DNA from: Orychophragmus violaceus
Taxonomy: Eukaryota > Streptophyta > Magnoliopsida > Brassicales > Brassicaceae
Direction: 5' to 3'
NCBI GenBank assembly: GCA_030180135.1
Contig: CM058234.1
Span: 29,050,766-29,114,765, forward strand
Length of the DNA stretch: 64,000 nucleotides
A model generated the notes under the pieces. The model made no database searches. It saw only the letters and a program-made list of their open reading frames with translations, and had not been told where the DNA came from. This document shows positions 47,150 to 58,087 of the stretch, one piece after another. The position numbers were made by a program, and so were the translations under genes. Numbering within the stretch: the first letter of the stretch is position 1; the number at the start of each line of letters is the position of its first letter.

Positions 47150-48000
47150 AAGGTTTAGGATTTATGGTTTAGATTTAGGGTTTAGGGTTTAGGTTTCTTT
47201 AACCTAAGTTCTAAATCATATTTTTTTAATTAATTTAAGCCTTAAACATTTGTTCATCCAAAACTAAAACAAATCAAAACTAAAGTGCATTTTGATTAGT
47301 TTTTCCTTCTTTTGCCTAAACCCTAAATCATAAATCCTAAACATACACCCAAAATTATATATTCATTAGCAAAGTGTAACAATGACAATGCATATGTTAT
47401 GATTAATGACAATATTTAGATTTTGTTTATAATTTAGAGTTTTAGGGTTTATTTAGGGTTTAGGGTATAGGGTTTGAAGGGTAATGTTTAAGGTTTTAAG
47501 TGTTGTACTTAATTTTATGTATTATATAGTAATTAGAGTTTTAGTTATTAAATCTTTGTTTACAATTTAGAGTTTTAGGGTTTGTTTAGGGTATCGGGTT
47601 TGAAGGGTAATGTTTAAGGTTTTAAGTGTTTTATTTAACTTTATAATATTATTAGTTAGAGTGTTGGTTATACTTTAGAGTTTTAGGGTTTGTTTAGGGT
47701 TTGAAGTTAATGTTGAAAATAATACTTTTGGAAATTGTTTTCTTTTATAAGTGTTGAATATTAGTTTTGTATAAATATTGGTATTTAAAATCTTATTAAT
47801 TAGAGTGTGGGTTATACTTTAGAGTTTTAGGGTTTGTTTAGGGTTTAGGGTTTCATATATTGGTTTTATGTATTAGTCTTCATTTTGGATATATATTATA
47901 TTTGTATTTTAATTTTATAGTTTATGATTAAGAGTTTAAGGCTAAAGTTTGATTATGGTTTAGGGTATAGAGTTTAAAGGGTCATATTTAAAGTTTTAAG
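47150..48000 (+). repeat. TTTAGGG-rich degenerate repeats inside the CACTA element
   Basis: Clusters of 'TTTAGGGTTT' and a longer unit 'ttagagttttagggtttgtt' recur at about 47435, 47570, 47670 and 47820 with a spacing of roughly 100-150 bases. They look like tandemly amplified AT-rich DNA, not true telomere. Confidence 0.65.
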
Positions 48001-48834
48001 GTAATTAAAGTTTGAAAATAGTAGATTTGTAAATAAAAATTTGTTTTATAAGTTTTGAATCATAAGTTTAGATATATTATAGTATTTGGAGTTTTAGTTA
48101 TTAGATTTTTGATTATAGTTTAAGGAAATTTGTATATATAGAAATTTTTTGCGACTAATTAGGGACTGGTTCACAAAATTAGTTACAAATTAGGTATACC
48201 CGGTTCATAACATTAAAAACGTGTTTTTATACCGATTTTTGGGACTAAAAAAATACGGTTTAGCGACTCGCCAAAGTTAGTCGCTATATAGTCGCTAAAT
48301 AGCGACTATTTAGTGACGCAGAACTTGTGGTCGCAATTTAGCGACAAAAGAGTGACTCTTCCCTATTAGTCGTAAAATCAGTCGCAAAATAGTCGCTAAA
48401 TAGTCGCTAAATTTAGCGACTATGAATTCAGTCGCAACTTAGAGTCGTAAAAAATCTGTTTTTTTGTAGTGACTGTAATGGACGAGCCTGAAAGGTGGAC
48501 TTGACCAAACCACTCTGTAGGATCTAATGAGTTAGTCTCTTACTTAACTCCTCTTTCTATCTCTCTTTAACTCTTGTTTTGTTTTTTCAAGGCTAAAGCT
48601 AGTTAAAATGTAACCTTAAATATGTATATCTGATCATTCTTTACAAAATTATATGATTTGAAAAAGTTATTAATTTATGGCTTTGATTAGTAACATGCGA
48701 ATAATTGTGGAATGGTGAAATTATATTTAAAACACGATTCTACAAATATTGCATTTGAATGCAATTCTAAGATTTTGTAAATTTTTAACTAAATTCATGT
48801 AAAAAACTTATTTCTGTTAAAATATAGACTCACG

Positions 48835-49212
48835 TTTTTTTTTAATCGTCTAGAACACTATTACAGTCATAAGTGATATTTGATCTAATCCTAACACTAA
48901 GGATCTTATGATCAAGATCAACACCATGATTCAACTACCTGCAGCACGTACGATTACGATGAACAGCTCCACGAACAATGACTTCATAGTTGAGCTCTCC
49001 CCTGCAACACTTGATCTACGACGAACGGCTTCACATGTACCACACCTACGATGGACAGCTCTCCCACAACACATGAGACCATGACGGCTGGTTGTTACCT
49101 GCAACTCTGGACCTCTTAGAGCTTGCATTCATTAATCTAGCTAAATTGCATTCTCTAGGAATCGAACCCCAGATCTGGTGTAGAAGCGTTTAAACCCTTG
49201 ACTATTGGACCA
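48835..49212 (-). mobile_element. tRNA-related SINE-like element
   Basis: On the minus strand the head reads 'CCCCTTGGTCCAATAGTCAA' (A-box-like) and later GGTTCGATTCC, an exact Pol III B-box. About 300 bases of body follow and end in an A-run (T-run 48835-48843). A tRNA-like head plus A-tail is SINE architecture. About 375 bp is long for known crucifer SINEs, and I found no target-site duplication, so the tail assignment is tentative. Confidence 0.45.
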
Positions 49213-49229
49213 AGGGGCTTCCATTTTTT

Positions 49230-50221
49230 TTTTTCTTTTTTTTATGATTTTAATTAAAAACCCTTGTGAAAAAAAAAATAGTGAATACACAAAATCATGA
49301 TAGCGAAGTTAATGGCCAAAGAAATGATCATAAAAGCTGATAAGGAACCGCTTTCTGCACTCTCGAGAGATGCATTTTCACATTCTTTCATGCTACAAAT
49401 AATTCTTATTTGTTCTGACACAAAGCATGCCTACCTATATATATTCCACTCTTTCCTTTTGTTGTTTTTTCCCTTTATCTATTATTTTACTTTTATTTAT
49501 CGCTTCGTTATTCTTCTTACTCCAACATTTTTCTTCTTTCTCGGCTTTTCTGGATACAAAGCATTACTATATGATTATATGTATGGATGGATATATTTGG
49601 ATATCGTTTTGCATTTGACCGTTACTTGTGATTTGTAATGGTTCCGAACACGTACATGACAATCATATTTGTTCTTATTGTAGGAAAAGTAAATAAATAA
49701 AAGGCTTTGTTAACACACTCGTTGAGGGGGATTGAGTCGCATGCGAATTAAACCATAAATGTTATTTTGTGATGGATTACAATCTACCGGAAACTATATT
49801 TATTTATTAATAAAATTAGTCTTCAGAGATTTTATTTATCTTTTATATCCTTGCCAATGTGGACCAAAAACTATTCATGGTGAAAATCCAATAGCCCCAA
49901 CCATTCAGAACCAAAGTTTTGGATGGAATTATTGTCAGACACTAAACCGAATATATATATTTAATCATAAACTATTTAACACTTACGTTAGTGTCATTCC
50001 TATCCTAACTGACGAACAATCAAAGTGTAATGGTCATGAGACCCTTCTCGAATAACCTTACGAATGACATGATTCGGTTTTTAAGATATTTCCGGTTTTG
50101 GTACGAGGCTAATAAACTTATACAAATGAAATTTTAGGATTTGTAATTAGTTTTCACACACTAATAATAAAAACCTAAACAAAACAGTATTGCCTCAATT
50201 CCGCTTTCCTTTTTATTTTCG
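49230..50221. other. Intergenic, no gene seen
   Basis: AT-rich; frames up to 113 residues show no recognisable domain and low-complexity composition. Confidence 0.45.
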
Positions 50222-50231
50222 AAAATGATCT
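50222..50231. repeat. 10-bp target-site duplication, left copy
   Basis: AAAATGATCT here and at 51431-51440 flanks the Sadhu-like retroposon. Confidence 0.75.
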
Positions 50232-51430
50232 TCTTCTTTTTTTGAACTAAGGTTTTTAATTAAAAGCAGGTGGATAGGTTACAGCATGTTAAAGTAAGGA
50301 AAACAGCTGAACAACACTAATATTTCTAGCTACAATCTTACAGCTAATAGAGATAAGCAAAGGATACACAAAGGATACAACACAAACAAGACTGGGAAAC
50401 CTAGCCAACTCCAAGAAGATAGTTACGCCACAGCCTACACGCACACACGGACGACGGCATAAGGAAGCAGACAGAACGAGAGCAGCCCAAACCCAGAAAC
50501 AAGTAGGGGATGCTGAACCCATAGACTGCGACGAGCTGATGCACCTTTCGACCGCGGATGAGGGCCAAGGAAGACACAAAACCAAAGCCAGCCAAAGCGT
50601 CGGACCAGAACATGTCCAAGCCACAATCCCAACAGCCCCTTCGACCACTCCACATCAACGCAAGAGGAGCCCAGAAACCAACAATGTTCAGATCTTACCC
50701 GAGAGTAAGACAGAACCAGAACAACAACACAGCGCAGACACAAGGAGGCAGCAATCCTTACAACTGAAACACATAGCAAGAGACAGGACAATGGCGCATG
50801 CATAGTGAACCGGCGGAGAACAAACCTTTGACCAGAGACGCCGTTGAAGCTGGAGAGAAATAGAGGAGGAGGAGGGACCGCCGCAGCTAAACAGAGAGGA
50901 GACCGAGGAAACGAAACTCGACCTTGTTAGTACCCGTCCTCTAGACACCAACCAAGGAGAGAAAAATTCCCGAGCTCCGGCAAGAGGAGAGCGGCGCTGC
51001 TACAAAGACCCACACCCACCAGGAGAAGAGGCACGACACGGCAGAGAAACACCGGATCGAAAGGAGCGAGAGCCATGAACCCAACAAAAATATCTCACCG
51101 TCCTCAAGCGAAAATAGGAGCGGGCCAGGGAATCAGACCTCTGGGAACACCGGAAAGCACCAGCCAAGCCTGCATCAACTCGCCGGAGAGAACATCCGAC
51201 ACAAACCTCCGAAACTCGAACGACGCAGAAACCTAGATCCGCGAGCTCTGCATGAATAAAACCAGTCGAGGAGGGTATTGGAAGAAAGAGGAGAGAGAGG
51301 GGGTCCCTCTCACGGCGGAGGTGAGAAACACCGCACGCCGGAGAAAGAGATCGAGACGAAAGTAGGTTCGCCGGAGAAGAAAAGGTTGAAAAGGGTAATC
51401 GCCTCTTAAAGGCTTCTTTTTTTAAACTAA
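50232..51430 (-). mobile_element. Sadhu-like non-coding retroposon
   Basis: About 1.2 kb of minus-strand sequence, markedly richer in G+C than its surroundings. It ends '...taaaaaccttagttc' followed by an A-run (T-run on the plus strand at about 50237-50244). A 10-bp duplication flanks it. Frames up to about 120 residues overlap in all phases and match no domain, so it looks non-coding. The size, lack of coding capacity, A-tail and crucifer context resemble the Sadhu retroposons of Arabidopsis, which depend on LINE machinery. It lies within 400 bases of the IQD start codon and could influence that promoter. Confidence 0.6.
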
Positions 51431-51440
51431 AAAATGATCT
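51431..51440. repeat. 10-bp target-site duplication, right copy
   Basis: AAAATGATCT, identical to 50222-50231. Confidence 0.75.
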
Positions 51441-51705
51441 CTTTTAGACTAGAGTTTCGAGTTTGGGTTTAACATACCCAAATAAATGTACAATGTTCCG
51501 AACTTTCTAATTTAATATTGAGCAACAAAAGGTTATTGTTCTTCATATACAGGGCAACCCGTTACTATTGGGCACGTAAAACCCAAATGTGTCAAATAGT
51601 ATAATACAATGAAAATTTTGTAATATGATACCTCTAAATACATAATATATTTTGGCGTCTAAAGCGTGAGCTTTACCAACTTTAGTTCCGGGCCGGCTTT
51701 GTTCA

Positions 51706-51713
51706 TATATAAA
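51706..51713 (+). promoter_or_regulatory. TATA box of the IQD gene
   Basis: TATATAAA lies about 94 bases upstream of the start codon, a normal distance for a plant gene with a short leader. Confidence 0.6.
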
Positions 51714-51806
51714 GCATTCCTTCTTTACTAAACCGTTCCTTATATGTTCCGTATCACCAAAGTGTCAAAATAATTAACAAAGATTAAGCAGACAAGGTAG
51801 ATCTTG

Positions 51807-54099
51807 ATGGGGAAAACCGGTGGAAGTTCGTGGTTCACGGCGGTTAAGAATGTTTTCCGGTCACCGGAGAAGAAATGTCCCAGAAGAAGAGACCGACGAC
51901 TAGACAACGACCTTGTCGAAGAAGACGAAGAGGAACAACATCAACTAACGGTACTTGCTTTACACTTAACTATAGTTACCTTTCCAACTATATGCACTAC
52001 TGTTTACATCTACTATTCAACATATTTCCATAAGTACGATTTTATTCCCCTTAATTTAGTATAATTTAAAAAAGTCTTCATCCGAATAAAAAACAAACTG
52101 ATTTTCGGTGAACTTATATATATAAAACTTGGAATTTGGGAATTTACATCTTTCGTTCTAAAAGGCTTATAAATAATAATAATAATTTGGTTGCTGCAGA
52201 AGAGAGGAAAAAGAAGATGGCTATTCAAGAAATCTTCTTCTGATTCTTGTGCAACAGACGTCGGAATAAACACTAAAAATGCCGGCAACACAAACTCTGC
52301 CGCTGTTGACGCGATTGCGGCTGAGAAAATGGAGAAAACTACATTTCCGGCGGCCAAGGAAGCCGTCTTTTTCTGTCGGACATCTGTCTACCTTAAAAGA
52401 CGCTTGGCTGCTATTCTCATTCAGACAGCTTTCCGAGGATGCCTGGTAAAATCAGTACTGACTATTCTAGCTTCTATAATATACTTTTATATCATTGGCA
52501 GTTTGTCTGAAAACTTAGACCTTGACTGTTTATTCAAAAGAAAATAAAAACTTAGTCCTTGATTGTTTGTAGTTTTAGAACAGTTTGGTTTTTGTTTTTT
52601 TTCTTTCCAAAAACCATTTTATATTCTAATCAGGATTTTAAACAAAAAAAATATAAAAAATAAGAAAACTAGTTTTTGAGGGTTTTAAAATTTTAACCAA
52701 TTTTCAAATAAAAACCAAAATTCACAATTTTAAGATTTTTATTCAAAAACCTCCGGCCATTTCCTTTCCTTTTCATTTTGATATATTATTATTTGTTTTG
52801 TTAATAAAAACATAATTCAGTATAATAATCACAAATTATTTTATTGTGAATAAACTAATAAAGTAAATATATATCCTATAATTATTTTATGTCTTATTTA
52901 CTTTATGTTTTTTACTTTTCATTAAATATTATAATTTGATCAAAATAGAGTAATAATTTTAAACTAATCAAATTATATTTTTTGTCATTTTAAAATAAAG
53001 AACAGTCACAGAACTTAAACATTTTTGTTCATGCTTTTATTTGTTTGCATTACCTATAAATATATTTATATTGCTTCCTACAAATAACAAAAACCAAAAC
53101 TAAATAATTCACCATATAAATTTAAGAGAAAATTAAAATCTACTGCAAAATCAAAAACTTCCAAATTAAAAGCCTAAAACCAAAAACCAAAACCACTTAA
53201 ACATTCACAGCCTTGGTTAGTTTTAGGAAATATAGTCACCACAGACTAAATTTTGTTAAAGATTATTTTATTATTTCGATCCAAATATGAGTTTGATTTT
53301 GTTGACTTGTAACTCAAGGCACGAAAAGCGTTCAAGGCCCTAAAAGGAATTGTGATGCTACAAGCCCTAGTGAGAGGCCACAACGTGCGTAGACGAGCTA
53401 GCAATACTCTTCTTCGGGTTCAGGCTTTGGTTCGGATCCAGGCTCGTGTTCTGAATCACCGGAGAATACTCACGGCTAGCCCCGGCGAAGAAACTACCTT
53501 GTCTCGTGCTTTCTCCAAACAGGTTCAATTTCAATCACAGCATATACAACATCTATTAATTATTTGTTCCTGTTTTCCCATTTACATTAAAATAATATAT
53601 TAATAGACAAACTGGTCTCTCTGTTTTTGGTTCACAAATAAAGATGTGGGGAACCACAGCTAGAGAAGCACATAGTGAAAGCGAATTAGAGGACAAAAAA
53701 CCGAGTAGGTTAAACCCGTTTGGTTATCTAGAAACCGGAAGGAGAACGTCAACCGATCAGACTGTCGTTGAAGCTGTCAAGATAGTTGAGATTGATACGT
53801 ATAATACGTACTCACGCCACCAACAATTCAACGACAAATCGCTACGTGGGAGTTTTTCCGTGGCAAGGCAATCAGTTCATTCAAGACCTAATTACATGTC
53901 TACCACTGCCTCCGCCGTGGCTAGGTTTCGGCCACAAAGCGTACCACGACAGAGATCAAACCGGATCAGTTTAGATAACGACGAACCAAGATTATATTTG
54001 GCTAGAAAGCGATTGTCATTTCACAACGACAATCCTCAATCAAATGGTTACTTTTGGTACGACAAGAAAACCGATGCTCAGGAGGATTTGCAATACTAA
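51807..54099 (+). CDS. IQD16: IQ67-domain calmodulin-binding protein
   Basis: Four exons with GT-AG borders: 51807-51950, 52200-52445, 53319-53522, 53644-54099, giving 349 residues. The start 'MGKTGGSSWFTAVKNVFRSP' matches the IQD17/18-type N-terminus. The IQ67 domain spans exons 2-3 ('AAILIQTAFRGCL|ARKAFKALKG', 'VMLQALVRGHNVRRRAS', 'RVQALVRIQARV'), split by the phase-0 intron diagnostic of the family. Exon 4 begins 'MWGTTAREAHSE' and carries the conserved 'SVPRQRS' motif. IQD proteins are basic scaffolds that bind calmodulin and often microtubules. The protein is shorter than IQD18-type relatives. The symbol rests on synteny with CID12; IQD15 is the alternative. Confidence 0.92.
52540..53225. 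mobile_element. Possible MITE in IQD intron 2
   Basis: Intron 2 (52446-53318) is much longer than the other two. 'cttgattgtttgtagtttta' near 52560 and the reverse complement of sequence near 53180-53215 form an imperfect terminal inverted repeat with GGTTTTTG-rich arms. I could not confirm a duplication. It may simply be AT-rich intron sequence. Confidence 0.3.
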
Positions 54100-54524
54100 T
54101 TTAACCGAACCGGTTATGGGCGGCAAGTAGGCAACTGATTGATTGATCCTGATTGACGACTAAATATAGTTTATTTATAATAGGGATGTATTGATTGACC
54201 CAAGTTTTTTCTCTTTCGTACCTGCACCAAACAGTTATAATATGTGAAATGGTGTGGTTTAGGTGTGAACAGTGTGGTTATAATTTTTTTTTTTTATTTG
54301 TCAACAAATCAAACAATAGTTTTTTATTTATATAATATGTAAACATTAATAGATCCTAAATTTATGTATATTTTTGAACATTTTTCTAATTAAAATATCA
54401 TTATTTCTAATGAAATATTTTTTTTTTTCAATTTTCAGTTTTATTTTTTTATGTAAAGAAACTTTTTGTTTACAATTACATGTCATTATGGTGATTTTAT
54501 GAAATTTCAATATATTAACATAAC
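54100..54524 (+). other. 3' flank of the IQD gene
   Basis: Probable 3' UTR for about 200 bases, then AT-rich DNA with T-runs. No gene. Confidence 0.4.
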
Positions 54525-54655
54525 AAACCGAAAACCGAACCAAACCGAACCGAAAAAGTTTCGGTTAGTTTCGGCAAAAAAAATACAAAACCAAAAAACC
54601 GAAACCGAACTGAAATCGAATCGAAATGCCGAAATCCCATGCCTAGTCAAAATAT
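54525..54655. repeat. CCGAAC-rich dispersed repeat, copy 1
   Basis: Dense ACCGAAC and CGGTT words, ending 'gaaatcccatgcctag'. It is the same type as the repeats at 61537-61679 and 61806-61979, which also end near 'aagtccc(t/a)ggcct'. Confidence 0.65.
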
Positions 54656-55119
54656 TCGAAACTCGAACTGAATTAAATCAAAATCAATCTAAGTTTTTCA
54701 GTAACTATTTCTAATAATTTTTTGTTTAAATATTATTATAACATATATCCCGCACCACTTTTGTCTTTTGTACCATTTAAACATTTATCTTGTACCGCAG
54801 ACAGCTTTTTTTTACTTCAAACACTTTTACGTACCGCTTGTTTTGCCGCAACCGCACTTGTTCCGCATAGTGCGTTTCTTCTATAAAAACCGCATTTAAA
54901 CCGTTCCGCACCGCCTATTTCATTTATCCCGCACCGCCTGAACCGCTGTCACCATTCGGAACCTTAGACTTCTTCAATGTTCGAACAAGGCGACTATTTC
55001 GATGTCAAACATAATCTATTTCTAACGTCCAGAGTCCTGTACCAAATCGACATTTTTTCTACTTAAATTAAAACTTAAATCGAAATATACAACATTAATG
55101 CCCGATAAATTGGAGTTCT
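54656..55119. other. Intergenic with short CCGCA-rich stretch
   Basis: 'CCGCACC' and 'ACCGCA' words cluster at 54790-54950. No gene. Confidence 0.4.
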
Positions 55120-55392
55120 AAAGACATCTCCAATGTAAAACTGCATTTTTTATTCCAAAATAGAGTAATTTCAAAATACAGTTGTGTTTTGCTCCAACTC
55201 TACTTCATTTTGGAGTGAAAAATGCAGTCATGAACAAATAAATGGAATAAACTAATTTTTTATTTCAAATATGGAGTAATCTCATATTTTACTCTATTTT
55301 CCGGTTGAAAATGGAGTGGGATTGTACCAAACATTACTTCAAAATGAAATTTAAAGTAAAAAATAGAGTGGAATTGAAAATGGTCTAAACCC
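55120..55392. mobile_element. Candidate MITE (about 265 bp)
   Basis: Starts 'taaagacatctccaatg' and ends 'gaattgaaaatggtctaaa'. The ends are imperfect inverted repeats, with 'TCTAAA' on both sides as a possible duplication. The inside is a near-palindrome built from 'aaatggagta' and 'tactccatttt' words. The size and AT content fit a MITE; the superfamily is unclear. Confidence 0.45.
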
Positions 55393-55745
55393 GAAAATTT
55401 ACCTAATGTTTTAAGGAAAACTCACGTCGGAAAATAACATATACCTCAAAAATCTAAATGAAAACAATATAAATACTTTACAACTAAACTAAAACGTGAA
55501 AACTGCAAAAAAATATAAAATCTTAAAAATAATGGAGAAGGCAGAATAGAACAAAAACCTGCGATGCTACAAAGATCTCAAGTTGATGCCATGAACAACC
55601 AAAACCGTAAGAGAACTGAGGCTTGCGATAAAATCTTGAAACAACGATTAACAATAAATTGAGATAAAGCGAACGAGAATGTATCACCTTAACACCTAAT
55701 CAACAACTTAATAAGTCTAAAATAAAGCCTAAAACAAAAATGTAT
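55393..55745. other. Intergenic, no gene seen
   Basis: A-rich sequence between the candidate MITE and the CACTA element. Confidence 0.4.
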
Positions 55746-56289
55746 CACTACAAGAAAACAGTTCTTTTGCAACGAAATTTAACGACGAAATAATTATGTC
55801 GTTAATTAACAATTGTTTTGCGACAATTTTACGACGAACATCATATCCGTCATAAATCCATCGTTAGTTAACAACGAAATAAATTCGTCAGTAAATAGTA
55901 ACAAGTAATGACGAATTAACGACGTATTTTTGAAGTTGCTATATTTCGTCGTAAAATGCTACAATTTAGCGACAAAATATATTCATAGTATACTACGACG
56001 ACGAAATATATTCATAGTATACTAAGACGAATTAACATAGAAATGTAACGTTGTTATTTTGGTAGATAGACACGTTTAGATAACTTATATATATATATAC
56101 ATTTTTTTGTTACGACATGCGTATATGTCGTTATTTCGCCTTAAAGTCGTCGTTAAATCATTATTATTACTATCCGTTTTCGTCGTTAATTCGTTGCTAA
56201 ATCGTAAAAATCTATAAATACTTTATATTTCAAAACGAAAATCACAACTCAAAACACCAAAACTACAACTCTCTCTCAAAAAATTCTTA

Positions 56290-56853
56290 AAAAAATATGT
56301 CTATATACGAACTACGAAGTTGAATGTATCAACGTAAGGATGCATAAGGAGCAGTGACGAAGGAATCTCTAGATGGGCTTGAGATATTCATGTATCAAGA
56401 AGGTCAAACATCAATAACTATAAAAAGCGGTAAGATGTTCTGTCCTTATCCCAAATGCATGAATCATAAGTTTATTCTTGCTGAGTCGGTTTGACGTCAC
56501 TTATTGAATAGCTGATTTACACGCATTATTATATATGATATCAACATAAACAAAGTTATAGTACTAATAGTGAATATGATGCAGAAAGTAATAACAACAA
56601 TGTTCAACATGAAAATGAAATGCATGTTAATCATGATCAATTCGGTTATCATGAGCATGATATGGTGTATGAAATGGATACAAATGCATTTCATCAAACA
56701 ATAAGGAATGACCAGAATGATGTTGAGGAACCCAACTTAAATGTCAAACGATTTTATGATATGCTAGACACATCAAATCAGCCTCTCTACGATGGATGTA
56801 GAGAAGGGTTGTCCAAATTATCGTTGACAGAGCGAGAGACGCATATGTCATAA
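56290..56853 (+). pseudogene. CACTA transposase (TNP2-like) N-terminal remnant
   Basis: The frame near 56400-56490 reads 'FCPYPKCMNHKFILAESV', a transposase-associated cysteine motif. The 56620-56853 frame gives 'NVKRFYDMLDTSNQPLYDGC' and 'REGLSKLSLTERETHMS', the stretch that follows it in crucifer En/Spm transposases. Stops and frame changes interrupt it, and the DDE catalytic domain is missing. Confidence 0.75.
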
Positions 56854-56889
56854 CAACTCTCGTCGGGTGGTACTTCGATTCGAGATAGG

Positions 56890-57440
56890 ATGACGACCAA
56901 AGAGATCAATGAGATCTTCACCGAGGAAGATATTTTTCTCTTTATGCTAAGTTTAACTATTTTCAGATTATTTTTGATATTCACATTTTTGTTTATCGCT
57001 TTTATTTATAGGTCGCTCCTAGGAACGAGGGACGGATCGTCGAAATTGAGTCCGTCCAGGATACTCCGATCGCTGCTACATTACACCTGAGAGGTGTTAA
57101 CCAGGAAGCGGTCGCTTTACGGACGGAGATTCATTCCGCGAATGCCGTCATCGCGAAGTTGACTACGAAGACCGCCACTTTGGAAGAGAAGGCGGCTTTT
57201 TACGAGGATTCGATACGAGCTCAAGATAGCTTGTTCGACCTTGTGGCCGACGATAACCCCCGATTTGCAAGGGGTTTAGAGGAGATGAGGAACGAGCATC
57301 AGCGGCATCATCAGCAAGACCGAGATAGACATGACCATCTCAGATGTCATCATCCGCATCGGGGATGATTGTACCAGAGATCAGAGAGTTGACCGAGGCA
57401 GTGGACTTTCTTGTCAGGACGGATTTGGAGCTGAACTAGG
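56890..57440 (+). pseudogene. Second CACTA gene remnant, coiled-coil C-terminus
   Basis: Plus-strand pieces read '...LHLRGVNQEAVALRTEIHSA' then 'IAKLTTKTATLEEKAAFYED' and 'NPRFARGLEEMRNEHQRHHQ'. The heptad-like, charged pattern resembles the C-terminus of the Ptta/En/Spm-type plant transposase family. The first part is missing. Confidence 0.55.
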
Positions 57441-57694
57441 ATAATTTAGTTGCATTTTTTTGTATTACAGTTTTTGTTTTTGTTTGTAAAATATTACTAT
57501 AATATTATCTATATATTTTAATATTATTATTAAATATTAATTTCTTACATTAATTATATATTAAATAAATTTATAATATATATGTACTAATAATTTTATT
57601 AAATATATATATTATATATTCGTAGTTAATTCATCCTTTATTAACTAATACATAACGATGTATTAACAGCGAAACCACGCAATGACAAATTTAC

Positions 57695-57787
57695 GACGAA
57701 TATCTTTATTACGAATTAACGACGAGTATCTTTATTACGAATTAACGACGAATATATTTACTACGAATTAACGACGAATATCTTAAC
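57695..57787 (+). repeat. 26-bp tandem repeat in the CACTA subterminal region
   Basis: Units start GACGAATATC or close variants at 57695, 57721, 57747 and 57773 and end ATTAAC. The period is exactly 26 bases. Likely transposase-binding sites. Confidence 0.85.
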
Positions 57788-58087
57788 GACGTATTTATTC
57801 CTCTTATTCAATGCTAATTCGTTGCAAATTTAACAACAGATTAACGACGACTTGTGACCATTGCATTTCATTTTTATTTTGTTGCTAAGTTTTATATGGA
57901 TTAAAGACAGATTATTAACGACAGATTAATGACAAAATTTTACAGTTGTTATTTAATGACGAACTAACGATGAAATATGGATAACGAGACGACGATTAGT
58001 GTTTCATCGCAAATTCGATGATAAGTCCTATTAGCGACAAATTTGCGACGGAATAGGCCATTGTTAAAGGCATGTTTTGTTGTAATA

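Larger units (their letters stand above)
44792..48471. mobile_element. Non-autonomous CACTA element carrying host gene fragments
   Basis: It starts CACTACAAGAAAACAGG at 44792 and ends ...CTGTTTTTTTGTAGTG at 48471. The ends are near-perfect inverted repeats, with the 3-bp duplication ACT at 44789-44791 and 48472-48474. Both ends are packed with AGTCGCTA/TAGCGACT subterminal motifs (44820-45080 and 48250-48430), the usual transposase-binding pattern of En/Spm elements. No transposase sequence is visible. The interior carries an eIF4A pseudogene, a second exon-like segment, and TTTAGGG-like repeats. This is a Pack-CACTA structure, presumably moved by an autonomous relative. Confidence 0.92.
55746..58087 (+). 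mobile_element. Decayed CACTA element with transposase remnants
   Basis: The left end is CACTACAAGAAAACAGTTC. The right end '...GTTTTGTTGTAATA' is a diverged inverted copy. Subterminal arrays of 'TTAACGACGAAT' occur at both ends, including 3.5 perfect-period copies of a 26-bp unit at 57695-57787. Internally, parts of the two usual CACTA genes survive. I could not verify a 3-bp duplication, so the right border is approximate. Its left end shares CACTACAAGAAAACAG with the element at 44792 but its subterminal motif differs. Confidence 0.75.

Noticed and set aside
49140..49212. Functional tRNA gene on the minus strand
   Set aside because: The B-box is present, but the arms do not pair into a cloverleaf and a long body with an A-run follows; a SINE-like head fits better.
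49297..49638. 113-residue hydrophobic frame as a membrane protein gene
   Set aside because: The hydrophobicity comes from T-rich sequence; there is no family match, splice context or promoter evidence.
56497..56697. Minus-strand hydrophobic frame
   Set aside because: Antisense shadow of the CACTA transposase remnant.
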